From Nemertoderma westbladi (taxonomy: Eukaryota; Xenacoelomorpha; Nemertodermatida; Nemertodermatidae): DNA of 34,272 bases. A program made the position numbers and the translations under genes. The stretch covers positions 1 to 34,272 of the forward strand of contig JAUCBJ010000830.1 in NCBI GenBank assembly GCA_032718475.1, read 5' to 3'. Below the pieces are notes generated by a model. That model saw nothing but the letters and a program-made list of their open reading frames with translations. It did not search any database and was not told where the DNA came from. Below, piece by piece: positions 1 to 9,271 of this stretch (positions within the stretch are counted from its first letter, which is position 1; each line of letters opens with the position of its first letter).

Positions 1-14
1 CAAAAATGTGCAAG

Positions 15-794
15 TTATTGAGTCTGCAATATGCACAATAAATTTCCATCGCCTGTTGTTCGTGGAAATAGGAACAGCGGACGTTTGTGTCCTTCAGTTT
101 GTTGGTTGGGTCTAGGGCATTCGTCACAATAACACCAAAGACGTACGTCCTGTAGAGGAAACGCGGGTGATCGTTCTCCAGTTTTGCAATATTCTTCCAT
201 TTGTTCAAAACTATCTGGGATAACAGGTAGTGGACGATCGGCGGTAAGATACATCATAGTGAAATAGAGCCGTTTGAGTTCTACCATGGGGTCATGATGT
301 ATACCTTGAGGATATCGAGTCTCGAGGTTCTGCTGACTGGCGATGTTGAGATAGGTTTCTCTCAAAAATTCCAGGTAGTCGTTGAAGTTGATACGTTTAT
401 CCGGTTCTTCAACGTTTTCTCTTTCCAGTCTGTTACGAATAGAATTTTCGTGTTCTATTCTCGGTTTATCGTTACGACTCCGCTGGGTATGATATTTAAA
501 TAGAACCATTTCCCTTTCGGTGTCTACATCGTCCGTATCATGTAAATCGATAGGATGGCCACTAGTTGAGAAGTCCATATACGTACCATTACGATTCGTA
601 TAGCGAGCGGTGAATTTTCGATAGTCCAATTCACGCGTAAGTTGCTCTTGGGACATCGGCGGTTCGATATAACGACCATCGTCCTCCGTAATGGTTGGAT
701 CGGCTTCACCGCGTATTAAGCTATCCACAAATGCTTGTAAAGGTAGAGTATATCGCTCCCTAATACCAAGATCATCTTCTATCAACTCCGTCAT
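15..794 (-). CDS. Uncharacterised 259-residue protein
   Basis: I do not recognise this family. An uninterrupted frame runs from ATG at 794 to TAA at 15-17. The product is polar and rich in Glu, Asp and Arg, with no signal peptide or membrane segment visible. The N-terminal third is acidic. The middle is highly charged, around an Arg/Glu-rich stretch near residues 105-130. The C-terminal part has a CYCDEC cluster (about residues 222-227), which could bind a metal. Composition is varied, unlike a chance ORF in A+T-rich DNA. It lies about 1.6 kb beyond the end of the BEL-like ORF, on the same strand, and could be an extra gene of that element, a host exon or an endogenous viral gene. Nothing visible decides between these. 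I am fairly sure it is coding and unsure of its function. Confidence 0.6.
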   Translation of the reverse strand: MTELIEDDLGIRERYTLPLQAFVDSLIRGEADPTITEDDGRYIEPPMSQEQLTRELDYRKFTARYTNRNGTYMDFSTSGHPIDLHDTDDVDTEREMVLFKYHTQRSRNDKPRIEHENSIRNRLERENVEEPDKRINFNDYLEFLRETYLNIASQQNLETRYPQGIHHDPMVELKRLYFTMMYLTADRPLPVIPDSFEQMEEYCKTGERSPAFPLQDVRLWCYCDECPRPNQQTEGHKRPLFLFPRTTGDGNLLCILQTQ

Positions 795-1606
795 ATCTGC
801 TATCTGAGTTTATTAATATTATAATGAGTTTATGTTTAGGCGAGCAGGCGTCGCTGCCTACCTCTCTTTGCCCCCGGACAGTGGGATTCTCAGCGCCGAT
901 GTACCGTCGTCGCGGTGTTTACGCCAACATGTAGCAACAGCACGACAACGATAACCGGCACAAGTCACTCCACTGTCCGTCCCAAAGGCTTGAATCCACT
1001 TTAGGTTCTTTCTATAGGAGAGTTGGGCTACTTTCACAATTGCGACTAGCTACTGTAAACATACTTTAGCAGTAACATTCACCTATAAACGCACAAATTC
1101 CACACAACTGTCACCAATTGTACACATACAGGCCATTTGTCCGTTAGTCAGTGCCTTCCAGAATGTCACGTTATTATTGTGTATCCTTGGATACTAACAG
1201 TGTGCTATGCATTCTCTACGCTAGGCAATGGGACAAGCTTTCTATTGTTCTTTTAACTTGCTTCTAATTCTAGCGTGGGTGTTGCTATGGTGACATTATG
1301 GAAAGCTAGCGGTAGAATTAGGGTAATTCTCATGCATACAGATCTGGAATGCTATTTAATAGTAGTTCTTTAATTGTCAATATCCTCTTTATACATGATT
1401 TTATTAATTTTATCGGCTATTGACTATATGTCGGAGATTCTCGCACTCTAATACACTCAATAGGATGAATCTCCGCTCCCATGATCTATTAATTAATGGA
1501 ATTTTGGGAATGTTATAAATTGCACAAAATGACAATTTATGAAATTCATTTAAGATATGAATTTAAATTTATTCCCATGAATTTTATTATTTGATGGTAA
1601 AATTGA
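795..1606. other. Non-coding stretch, no gene seen
   Basis: This 0.8-kb region lies upstream of the start of the 15-794 ORF. It is moderately G+C-rich up to about 1000 and A+T-rich after that. I see no long ORF, RNA gene or clear promoter motif in it. Confidence 0.5.
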
Positions 1607-1910
1607 CACAATTTTATTCCAGAGCATGTCTGGGGACCTAGGATCTTTAATTCTATAAAATTGTCTTTTAAGAGTATCGGTAAGTGCTGCGATATCTTAA
1701 TTGACTAGAAATTTTAAAGGATCTGAATTTTACAGATTTTAATAAATATTAAATTAGTATTTAAGATGGGCACCGATTTATTCCAGAACTTGTCTGGGGA
1801 CGTTAACCACTGATTCTAGAATTTGTCTTTCAAATATATCGGTGGGTCCCGCGATATCTTAATCGACTAGAATTACAGATGGTCAAAAGTTTTAACAGAT
1901 TTATTTGCGT
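1607..1910. repeat. Diverged tandem duplication, two copies of about 160 bp
   Basis: Two adjacent copies share several blocks in the same order. The first is TTTATTCCAGA followed by TGTCTGGGGAC. The second is ATTGTCTTTTAA or TTTGTCTTTCAA. The third is GCGATATCTTAAT followed by GACTAGAA. Copy 1 begins near 1607 and copy 2 near 1770. The spacing and downstream position suggest repeats inside the 3' non-coding part of the BEL-like element, but no LTR boundary could be fixed. Confidence 0.6.
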
Positions 1911-2415
1911 TTTACGCTACTGTTAGAGGGACATCACGCTACTATATGTATTATTTAATATAAGGTAGAAGAGCAATATCGCACGAAGCAATGTCAGTGT
2001 GAAGAGGCAAGTCGTTTCCAAGGTCTACCCAGAGCTTGGTTTAGCCGAGACACGAGGATCTGAACTTTGCATTCCTAATACTCTGCCTACCAATAATACT
2101 TAAATATAGTAGGAGCTTTATTGTACTTTAATAAGTACTGACATGTCATCTTACTATAGTCTCGTATTTATAATATAATACGGACAGTAAGGAAAAAGAA
2201 AGAATTATTTCTCGCCGTCACACTAAATATATATTATGTGTAATTACGTAATAAACACTAATATATTGCACTAACCTACTAAATAATCTAAAATAACATT
2301 CTACTAAATAAAATTAAATAAAACGATTATAATAAAATTACATAATAATACATACATAAATATAAAATAAAAACAAATATAAAATGATATAGTCACACGC
2401 CCACTCCATATGTTA
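1911..2415. other. A+T-rich non-coding stretch
   Basis: This region lies just 3' of the BEL-like ORF. Its last 250 bp are very A+T-rich, with runs of AAATAAAA and TAATAATA. A polyadenylation region is possible, but no gene is seen. Confidence 0.45.
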
Positions 2416-5400
2416 TTACGTTATGGAGTCCCTAGATATTTGTCGGATTAGGGAAGTGGTCGTAGGAAGAGTATCTTGCCTTCCATAGTTTCCGGACAGT
2501 TTTCGGTCTCTTTCCAGTAAACATAAACGACCAGCTGGGCGATTGAGTTGTTGTGTTACTTTCTCTGCTCCCTTGGCCTGTCTAATCTCCACCGTGGTAA
2601 GATGAGGAGGCCATTCTTCTTCTTCTTTACTTAAGAAGTCGGATCCACCTAACCAGCCTGGAGTATCTATCAGTTCTTGAGGAGTTGCTCCTCTGGAAGC
2701 GATGTCGGCTGGATTAATCGTCCCAAGGCAATGTCTCCATTGATCTACATTGGAGTTAATATCGTCATTATCTGAGGAGTATGGTGTTCCCTCAGTTAGT
2801 TCGTCCACCTCACTGCTCTCCACTTCCCATTCCTTTACTTGGTATACCTGTTGTTGAGGTAATCTCTCTTTGAGAGTTCTACGGGAAGGGCCAGTGAAGT
2901 ACCAACCTACTCTAGTTCTTACCGCATAGGTTTGTAGTGGCTGTGGTTGAGCAGGCCGTTTCTCCAATGTCTCTAGCGCCTCATGCGCGTTTTGGCCGAT
3001 GAGTATTTGCACTCCAGGATAATCTGTCTGGAATCGAGGTATTTTAAGCTGTTGGATGCTCTCGTCCTCGTCCCAGTTATAAGGTTCTACTTGGGTAGTA
3101 GCGAAGTTCTTTATAGCTACCATTTTTACCGACCTTATACTTTGTGCTCCTAATTTATCCTGGGGGGTGGACAACGCACCTACATAGTAATCTGCCGTTA
3201 GGGTAGATTTCCAAACCTGCATAATTCCGGACATATTCAACTTAGTTCGGAATTTGGGTTGTCCAGTGAAGATATCTTCGGCTAGTTCTTGATCGATGAA
3301 TGTTCCTGTGCTGCCGGAGTCAAGGAGGGCGTTCACTATGTAACTTTTGTTAGGACCATGAACTCTTACCTGCACTACAGGAAATTCTCTGATTCCTACG
3401 TTGGAAGTTGGAGCTTTCCAAGATGGTTGTCTGTCAAAAGTAGTTGGGGGGAACTCATTGTCGGTGTCCTTTTCGTAAGTAAGTGCTCGATACACTGCGG
3501 TATTTATTAGGTAACAGGATTCGTTGGCGTCGGAAAATTCGTCAGTATAGTATCCTTCCATCTCAGACTTTTGATCAGTGTCATTTACATCACTGAATTG
3601 GACATGTAGTTCGGGCTCACTTACCTGACTCGGGTTGTTTCGTTCGAATTCACTGTGTAACAAGATGTGATGTTTTGCACCGCACTTTGCACACCTTACG
3701 TCGGAGTAACAGGTTCGCCGTTGGTGTCCTTGTCTGAGGCACTTATAGCATAACCGCTTATCCCACATGACTTCACGTCTGTCTACCAGGGATTTCTTTA
3801 GTAATTCAGCACACACACTCAAACGGTGGGGCCCTTCGCACAGCGCACATTTTGGTTTGATGTTACTCACTTTACCTTGGGTAACGTTATGCACTCTCGT
3901 TCTCTCTTCGGGCTTTCTTCTGTGAATTCTCTTATGAGACGTAGGAGGAGTTGTTGTTACCTGTTCTCTCCTGTCATTGGTTCGAGCCTTATATTTACTT
4001 ACGTCCTTTGAGGTTTTGTTATCATAGTAAAATCTGTCAGTGTCTTTCCTGCTGTCCTCTTCTTGAGAAGCTTGGCTTTCGCCGTTGTCAGTATAACACA
4101 CTGGTGTTACCCTTCTCCTAGAAACGGGTTTCTCACTTACCTTATTTTCCGATGTTTTCTCTCTGGACTGCTTTATGAGTTGTAATTTTACTTCACTATC
4201 TAAGAAGGACATGAGATCAGCCATGGTAGGGTCTCGTTGTTGTTGTTCCATCATATATAACACTTTCTTGTCCCAGCGTGTACCTACTCCACCCTTTGGT
4301 AAAGTAGATGCTAAGGCTCCTACAACCATAGAGTTCTGGTATTCATGAGACTTACCTAACCAATCTAGCTGTCTACAGATCTCCTGAATCTCATCGGAAA
4401 ATTCTATAATCCCGCTGCTAAGAAACTTTCGGGGCGCCATTAATTTCGCATATAAATACCTAGCTATGTTAGTCCTATTACCATACCTGATGTTTAGAGT
4501 ATCCCAAACTTGTCTTAATCCATCTGGATGTCCAATAAATTTTAACGCCATTAACTTGGGAGGTCCTTCCAAGCATTCAATGAGGTATCTGAGTTTCTCT
4601 CCGTTAGATAGCACAGAATTCTGTATGTTATCTTTGTAATATTCATTAAAAGGTAACCATTTCATCTCATCTCCATTGAACTTGACGATCTCTCCAACCT
4701 TTACCGCTTGACGGGCTTCGGTTCTAGCCATTTGACGCGTAAAACTTTCTTGAGCCATCGTATTATTGAATATAGAATTATCGGTATATAAATTTCTCGG
4801 ATTATGATCAGGTCTATATGGAATATTATTATCAACAGGTTTATAATTACCCTGAATAGGGTTTACTATAGGAGTTTCTACTTCACTAGCAGTATAGATG
4901 CGTGTAGGCTCCACACCTTGCGCATGAAATACTTCAGACCTAATGGGTTGACACATTGTTACAGGGGGTGGTGTTATACCCCTTTGTATGTTCACTAATT
5001 TATCGCGTTCTAACGCGATACTTTGCTGCACCTTTTGCAACTCTAACCTACTTTCCCTTACTGTTCCCTTGAGCTGCTGAACAGTCTCTTCCATTTCCCG
5101 GACCTGCTGAGAGGAGCACAAACAGTGTTCCCTCAGCTGCTCGAGCAGGAGACCGATCTCCCGTCGTCCCTCAGCTACCCACTCAACCGCCGAAGCGGGA
5201 GTCGCCAACGTAGTAGCGGGCGAGCGAGAGACGACGGGCGATAAATTCTTGATATCTCGCTCGGCGTCCAGGACGGGTTCGGACTCGGGAACAGTCCTAC
5301 TGGGCACAGGTAGTTTAGTACTGTACAAAGGGAATTTATAGGCAGGTTCTGGGAGTACAGGTGTCTCTATCTTTCTTTCTACTTCTACTGTTGCCATTGC

Positions 5401-5613
5401 CTCTGCCGCCTTTCTTTCCGCTTCTGCTGTTGCCATTGCCTCTGCCGCCTTTCTTTCCGCTTCTACTGTTGCCATTGCCTCTGCCGCCTTTCTTTCCACT
5501 TCTGCTGTTGCCATTGCCTCTGCCACCTTCCTTTCAAGACACTGTCCAAGTCTAAGACTCATTCTAACACCTTCCAAAAGACTATCTGACAGTGCCCGTT
5601 TTGTGTCAGACAT
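2416..5613 (-). CDS. BEL/Pao retrotransposon Gag-protease polyprotein lacking RT
   Basis: This is a 1065-residue unbroken ORF starting at ATG 5613. Visible domains in order: a repeated Glu/Ala-rich segment (27-78); a helical region (about 150-215); a BEL-type capsid region of the DUF1759 kind (about 308-460, around KFNGDEMKWLPF); and three Cys/His knuckles, CALCEGPHRLSVC (about 590), CYKCLRQGHQRRTC (about 620) and CAKCGAKHHILLH (about 645). An aspartic protease of the DUF1758 kind follows, with the active-site core ALLDSGSTGTF (about 763). After the protease-RT linker (GWYFTGP, about 905-911) the frame runs into the NPADIASRG motif (about 965) that marks the end of the RNase H region in BEL elements. 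The RT and most of RNase H are therefore absent, and no integrase follows. The last 40 or so residues match nothing I know. The assignment is secure. It could be a defective copy, a non-autonomous element or a co-opted Gag-protease gene. Confidence 0.9.
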   Translation of the reverse strand: MSDTKRALSDSLLEGVRMSLRLGQCLERKVAEAMATAEVERKAAEAMATVEAERKAAEAMATAEAERKAAEAMATVEVERKIETPVLPEPAYKFPLYSTKLPVPSRTVPESEPVLDAERDIKNLSPVVSRSPATTLATPASAVEWVAEGRREIGLLLEQLREHCLCSSQQVREMEETVQQLKGTVRESRLELQKVQQSIALERDKLVNIQRGITPPPVTMCQPIRSEVFHAQGVEPTRIYTASEVETPIVNPIQGNYKPVDNNIPYRPDHNPRNLYTDNSIFNNTMAQESFTRQMARTEARQAVKVGEIVKFNGDEMKWLPFNEYYKDNIQNSVLSNGEKLRYLIECLEGPPKLMALKFIGHPDGLRQVWDTLNIRYGNRTNIARYLYAKLMAPRKFLSSGIIEFSDEIQEICRQLDWLGKSHEYQNSMVVGALASTLPKGGVGTRWDKKVLYMMEQQQRDPTMADLMSFLDSEVKLQLIKQSREKTSENKVSEKPVSRRRVTPVCYTDNGESQASQEEDSRKDTDRFYYDNKTSKDVSKYKARTNDRREQVTTTPPTSHKRIHRRKPEERTRVHNVTQGKVSNIKPKCALCEGPHRLSVCAELLKKSLVDRREVMWDKRLCYKCLRQGHQRRTCYSDVRCAKCGAKHHILLHSEFERNNPSQVSEPELHVQFSDVNDTDQKSEMEGYYTDEFSDANESCYLINTAVYRALTYEKDTDNEFPPTTFDRQPSWKAPTSNVGIREFPVVQVRVHGPNKSYIVNALLDSGSTGTFIDQELAEDIFTGQPKFRTKLNMSGIMQVWKSTLTADYYVGALSTPQDKLGAQSIRSVKMVAIKNFATTQVEPYNWDEDESIQQLKIPRFQTDYPGVQILIGQNAHEALETLEKRPAQPQPLQTYAVRTRVGWYFTGPSRRTLKERLPQQQVYQVKEWEVESSEVDELTEGTPYSSDNDDINSNVDQWRHCLGTINPADIASRGATPQELIDTPGWLGGSDFLSKEEEEWPPHLTTVEIRQAKGAEKVTQQLNRPAGRLCLLERDRKLSGNYGRQDTLPTTTSLIRQISRDSIT
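5380..5535 (-). repeat. Four in-frame copies of a 39-bp unit in the BEL ORF
   Basis: Residues 27-78 of the BEL ORF are four 13-residue repeats of the type ERKAAEAMATAEV, differing at three positions. The period is a whole number of codons, so copy number can change without breaking the frame. The repeat is predicted to be helical and highly charged. Confidence 0.85.
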
Positions 5614-5747
5614 TTTTGTTTGTACAGTTGAATGCCTACTGCTATATTACAGTTAAAGCAAGTCTAGTAATTCAGTATCACTGCAAGCCTAGCGATTAAT
5701 TACCGATACCGTTACTCGGTGTAACGTGATATATATACAATATATTA
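5614..5747. other. Leader region upstream of the BEL ORF
   Basis: This is non-coding sequence just 5' of the BEL start codon. A 5' LTR and primer-binding site should lie on this side if the element is an LTR retrotransposon, but I could not find a matching LTR pair by eye. Confidence 0.3.
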
Positions 5748-5998
5748 GAATACCGGTATACACTTATAGTATATATATAAGTACAATGCCAGACTAGGTT
5801 TAGTTACAGAATACCGGTATATAACTTCAGCACAAATATATATAAATATATAATAGGCCTATCGTGAATACCGGTATACAGCTGACACTTATAGTATATA
5901 TAAGTATAATTATTACAGACTAGAATTAATTACAGAATACCGGTATGATTTCAGCCTAAATTTATAGAATAAATATAATAAGCCTATTGTAAATACCG
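5748..5998. repeat. Tandem duplication of about 120 bp with GAATACCGGTAT boxes
   Basis: GAATACCGGTATA occurs at 5748 and 5866, with a degenerate third start near 5990. Each copy holds CACTTATAGTATATATA, a CAGACTAG block, a second GAATACCGGTAT and a final AGGCCTAT-like box. This gives two copies and a partial third. Confidence 0.65.
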
Positions 5999-6931
5999 AT
6001 ATGTCAATTATTTTAAAATAATTGAATTTCTGAATGTTAGGGGTTACTTAGTTACTTTACTTACTTTATTACCGTTATTTGAGCAGCAGTCCAACTGATA
6101 TTAAGACCTAAGTGTTGTATAACAGGCCTACTATTTTATTAATAGATTTAGTGGATTTATATGTACCCGTATGAGGGGTTTTGTTACAATATTGAAATAG
6201 GTGTTACTATTTCTGGGAAATAATCACTACACAGAAGCTGTGCGCTCTCAGTGAAGTGCTACTTATTGGACACTAAAACAGATAATTCTACTTCCTAAGT
6301 TACTTATCTACGAATTACTTACGATACGGGTGAGATTAATTCTCTAAATAAACACAACAAAAATATTATATACGAAATTTTAGGGTAATTTTACAGGGGA
6401 ACTACAAACCAGTCTAACAAAGGGTTAGAACTTCTGGTTATTACAACAGACAGGATAATACGGTATTTGAAAATAATAAGTAGTAATAAATATATTGCGC
6501 TGTCCAGATAGGAAAATACCACCATCTGACGACCTATAGCCGTATCGCTATAGGTACTACGTTATGTATCATGGAGTGTTCCTACCTGGAAGTTAATTAC
6601 CGCGGACTACCAGATCCAACGTGCCTATTAACCACTTTACAACACAATACACTGCCTACACACTAATTACTCTCGGAAAGCACTGTACACCAAACCCTAA
6701 TTATGTACAAGTACTTATAAAACAGATAACTAGCAGTTAAATATACTTGAACAGTTAAAAGAACCACGGCATCTGCTGGAGTGACCAGAGCACAAAGTCA
6801 CCAGTCTTTACCTACGCCAAGCAGCCCGTGTAGTACCGGGGTTAATTTAACTATAACGGTATGTGTAACAAGCACAATTACTGTAGGAATAAACTTGGTG
6901 ACATGAATGTTGCGAATAATCGCATAAACTC
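5999..6931. other. Non-coding stretch with one hairpin
   Basis: No coding signal is seen. At 6532-6555 there is a perfect 9-bp hairpin: ACCTATAGC, a 6-nt loop, then GCTATAGGT. The region may belong to the 5' LTR or leader of the BEL-like element, but its boundaries are not visible. Confidence 0.4.
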
Positions 6932-7508
6932 TGAATAATAAATATTACGCTACCCGTACAGAATACTCAAACAAAATACAAACCAAACGCTGGCAGACTA
7001 CCATCAAGCCTAAATAAACTACAATATGTGCAGATTCCGAAATGGTTAGTTAGTATGCGTTCTAACACGGTAGTACGACTTATTCTTTAGGAGGGGATTG
7101 ACCTTACAGCTCTGGCTGCCCCAACTTACTAACTGGCACTTTATCAGACAAACTCTACACACGCAGCAATCTCTTCAGACCTAATAATAGCTAGACAACA
7201 ATCCAGCCTACAAAATATCTGAGTAATAACTATTACGGTACCTGAACAGACCACACAAACAAACACTGGCCAAAACGCTGGCAGACTACCGTCAAGCCTA
7301 AATAAACTACAGTATATGCAGATTCCAAAATGGTTAGTTAGTATGCGTTCTAACACGGTAGTACGACTTATTCTTTAGGAGGGGATTGACCTTACAGCTC
7401 TGGCTGCCCCAACTTACTAATTGGCACTTTATCGGACATACACTCTACATGCACTGCAATCCGTTCAGACCTAACAACAGTCAGAACAACAGTCCAGCCT
7501 ACAAATTA
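6932..7508. repeat. Tandem duplication of a 287-bp unit
   Basis: Copy 1 starts at about 6932 and copy 2 at about 7218. Long identical blocks include GGTTAGTTAGTATGCGTTCT, then CTTTAGGAGGGGATTGACC and CTCTGGCTGCCCCAACTTAC, all offset by 286-288 bp. Copy 2 diverges after about 7500. No ORF explains it. Confidence 0.85.
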
Positions 7509-7701
7509 TCTGTACAATCTGAGCAGGGTTACACGCCTTCTGCTCAATATTAACTTACACGTAAATAAAACTGACAGAAATAAGTAAACTATACAAAAGA
7601 ATGAGGGGTGATCAGTCCCTATTCCCCTGGCAGCCTACAATATACAATATATCACAATCGAAATAATACTAATGTACTTGCACTGGAAGTACCGGTTAGA
7701 A

Positions 7702-7929
7702 CAGTTGGGCCTACTGACCTACAGCAGTACCGATTCTGACAGTTGGGCCTACGGACCTACAGCAGTACCGATTCTGGCAGTTGGGCCTACGGACCTACAG
7801 CAGTACCGGTTCAAGCAGTTGGGCCTACGGACCTACAGCAGTACCGATTCAAGCAGTTGGGCCTACGGACCTACAGCAGTACCGGTTCTGGCAGTTGGGC
7901 CTACGGACCTACAGCAGTACCGGTTCAGG
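7702..7929. repeat. Six-copy tandem array of a 38-bp unit
   Basis: Units start with CAGTTGGGCCTAC at 7702, 7740, 7778, 7816, 7854 and 7892, exactly 38 bp apart. They differ mainly in GATT/GGTT and TCTGG/TCAAG at the unit end, which suggests two alternating subtypes. The period is not a multiple of three, so each forward frame reads all three phases. The ORFs seen over the array are a by-product of the repeat. Confidence 0.95.
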
Positions 7930-9271
7930 TTTACCGGTCGACCGGTACTTTCAACTTTATTGCTTACTGCAATAAAGAAGATAACTGTTATTGTACGCGC
8001 TTTTGAAGACCTTTAGCAGTTTAACCTGCTAAAATTTATATGTCTTTTGGTTTATAAAATAGACTTTTAGTAAATGACAAGTATTTAATACCAATAAACA
8101 CAACATTAGCCGAAGCCAGCCTAGTGCGCGTCCATTCACCCGCTGGATATACCCGGGAGACTGGATTCGGATGGGGCTTAGATTTTATTATTGCAGTGAA
8201 GCCTACTGTATTATTCGATTGATCGTTAATAAATAATTTCTGACTAATATTATTCACTTTCGGGAAATATTAACAGTTCCTTTAGGACGTGGCGCTCTAT
8301 CTAGTTAAACAGAGCTATGACTTATACTAAACACAACTATAAGGCTTATGATTCACGTATAAGGCGCATTCTTTAGGAAATGCTTTGTTATCAGCCACAA
8401 TCATGCACACTACCGGTAACGCACAATACGGCACAATAATCTGCCGACCGTCAATGAATTTTATCATATATAAAGAGAACAGCAATTGACTCATGTAGTG
8501 CCTATCAAATAGCATTAAACTCACTACAAACCACGATAATATAAGTCGCAATCGCTATATGTAACCTGTCTCTCTAACCTGTAGTGTATCAAGAAAATTG
8601 GGAAATTTGGGTTCTTTATAGATGTTCTCCAAATAATAATATTCAACCAACTGATACAAATAATAACAACAGTAAAAAGCATTAAGACGGTAGGTTAAGA
8701 TTATAACAATGTTTGACTGGACCGATAATAGTTATCCATTCTATAATCTAAGCCTACTAATGTTTCTTCTAAAGTCTGAAAACAATTGACTCCAGAGCCG
8801 GTGTTCTTGGCCTAGATAGAAACAACACAACCGTAACAAAAACTGTCTCTCTGACTCTAACACCGTTGCAGGTATCTTTTTTACACAGAGAGGAATAGCT
8901 CTCATTGGCAGAACACCAGATTCCACAGGTTCCACGAATATCTAAATGCCAAACTATCAGGATTTTTGCAGCCCTTGGCCAACACACAAAATGAGTCACT
9001 CCGCTCGGTTGCCCTGGTTGCATACTCTGCTGCTATAGCTCTGGTTGGCCGATAGAACATAGCAAAGAGCCCCTCGTATAACAAATCAGCCAATCAGCCG
9101 GGCGCTTTGCATCATTCGAGTTAGAGAGATTTTTAGAGTATTCCAGCGCCTGGGGGGGAACTGGATTGCAAAGCAAAAGGGCCAGTTACGTCCCACAAAA
9201 GCTTTTACAACCACAGTCTGCGTTACCAAGAAGGCGGATACCCTTTGACGAATCTGTACCACTCGTTTAAG
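7930..9271. other. Non-coding stretch with a CCAAT-like element
   Basis: No convincing gene is seen. Short minus-strand ORFs at 8741-9093 overlap one another in different frames and have no recognisable content. Two related blocks, ATAGCTCTCATTGGCAGAAC (about 8897) and ATAGCTCTGGTTGGCCGATA (about 9034), look like a diverged duplication. CAGCCAATCAGCCGGGCGC near 9087 holds a CCAAT box 180 bp upstream of the gene remnant at 9272. A promoter role for it is possible but not shown. Confidence 0.35.

Noticed and set aside
7702-7929. CRISPR-like array
   Set aside because: Units are contiguous with no unique spacers, and the sequence is from an animal-type genome.
7672-8016. Three overlapping plus-strand ORFs of 64-114 codons
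   Set aside because: They lie over the 38-bp tandem array, whose period rotates through all frames. The protein text is the same repeat in each frame.
8741-9093. Three minus-strand ORFs of 63-84 codons
   Set aside because: They overlap in different frames with no conserved motif. None can be preferred.
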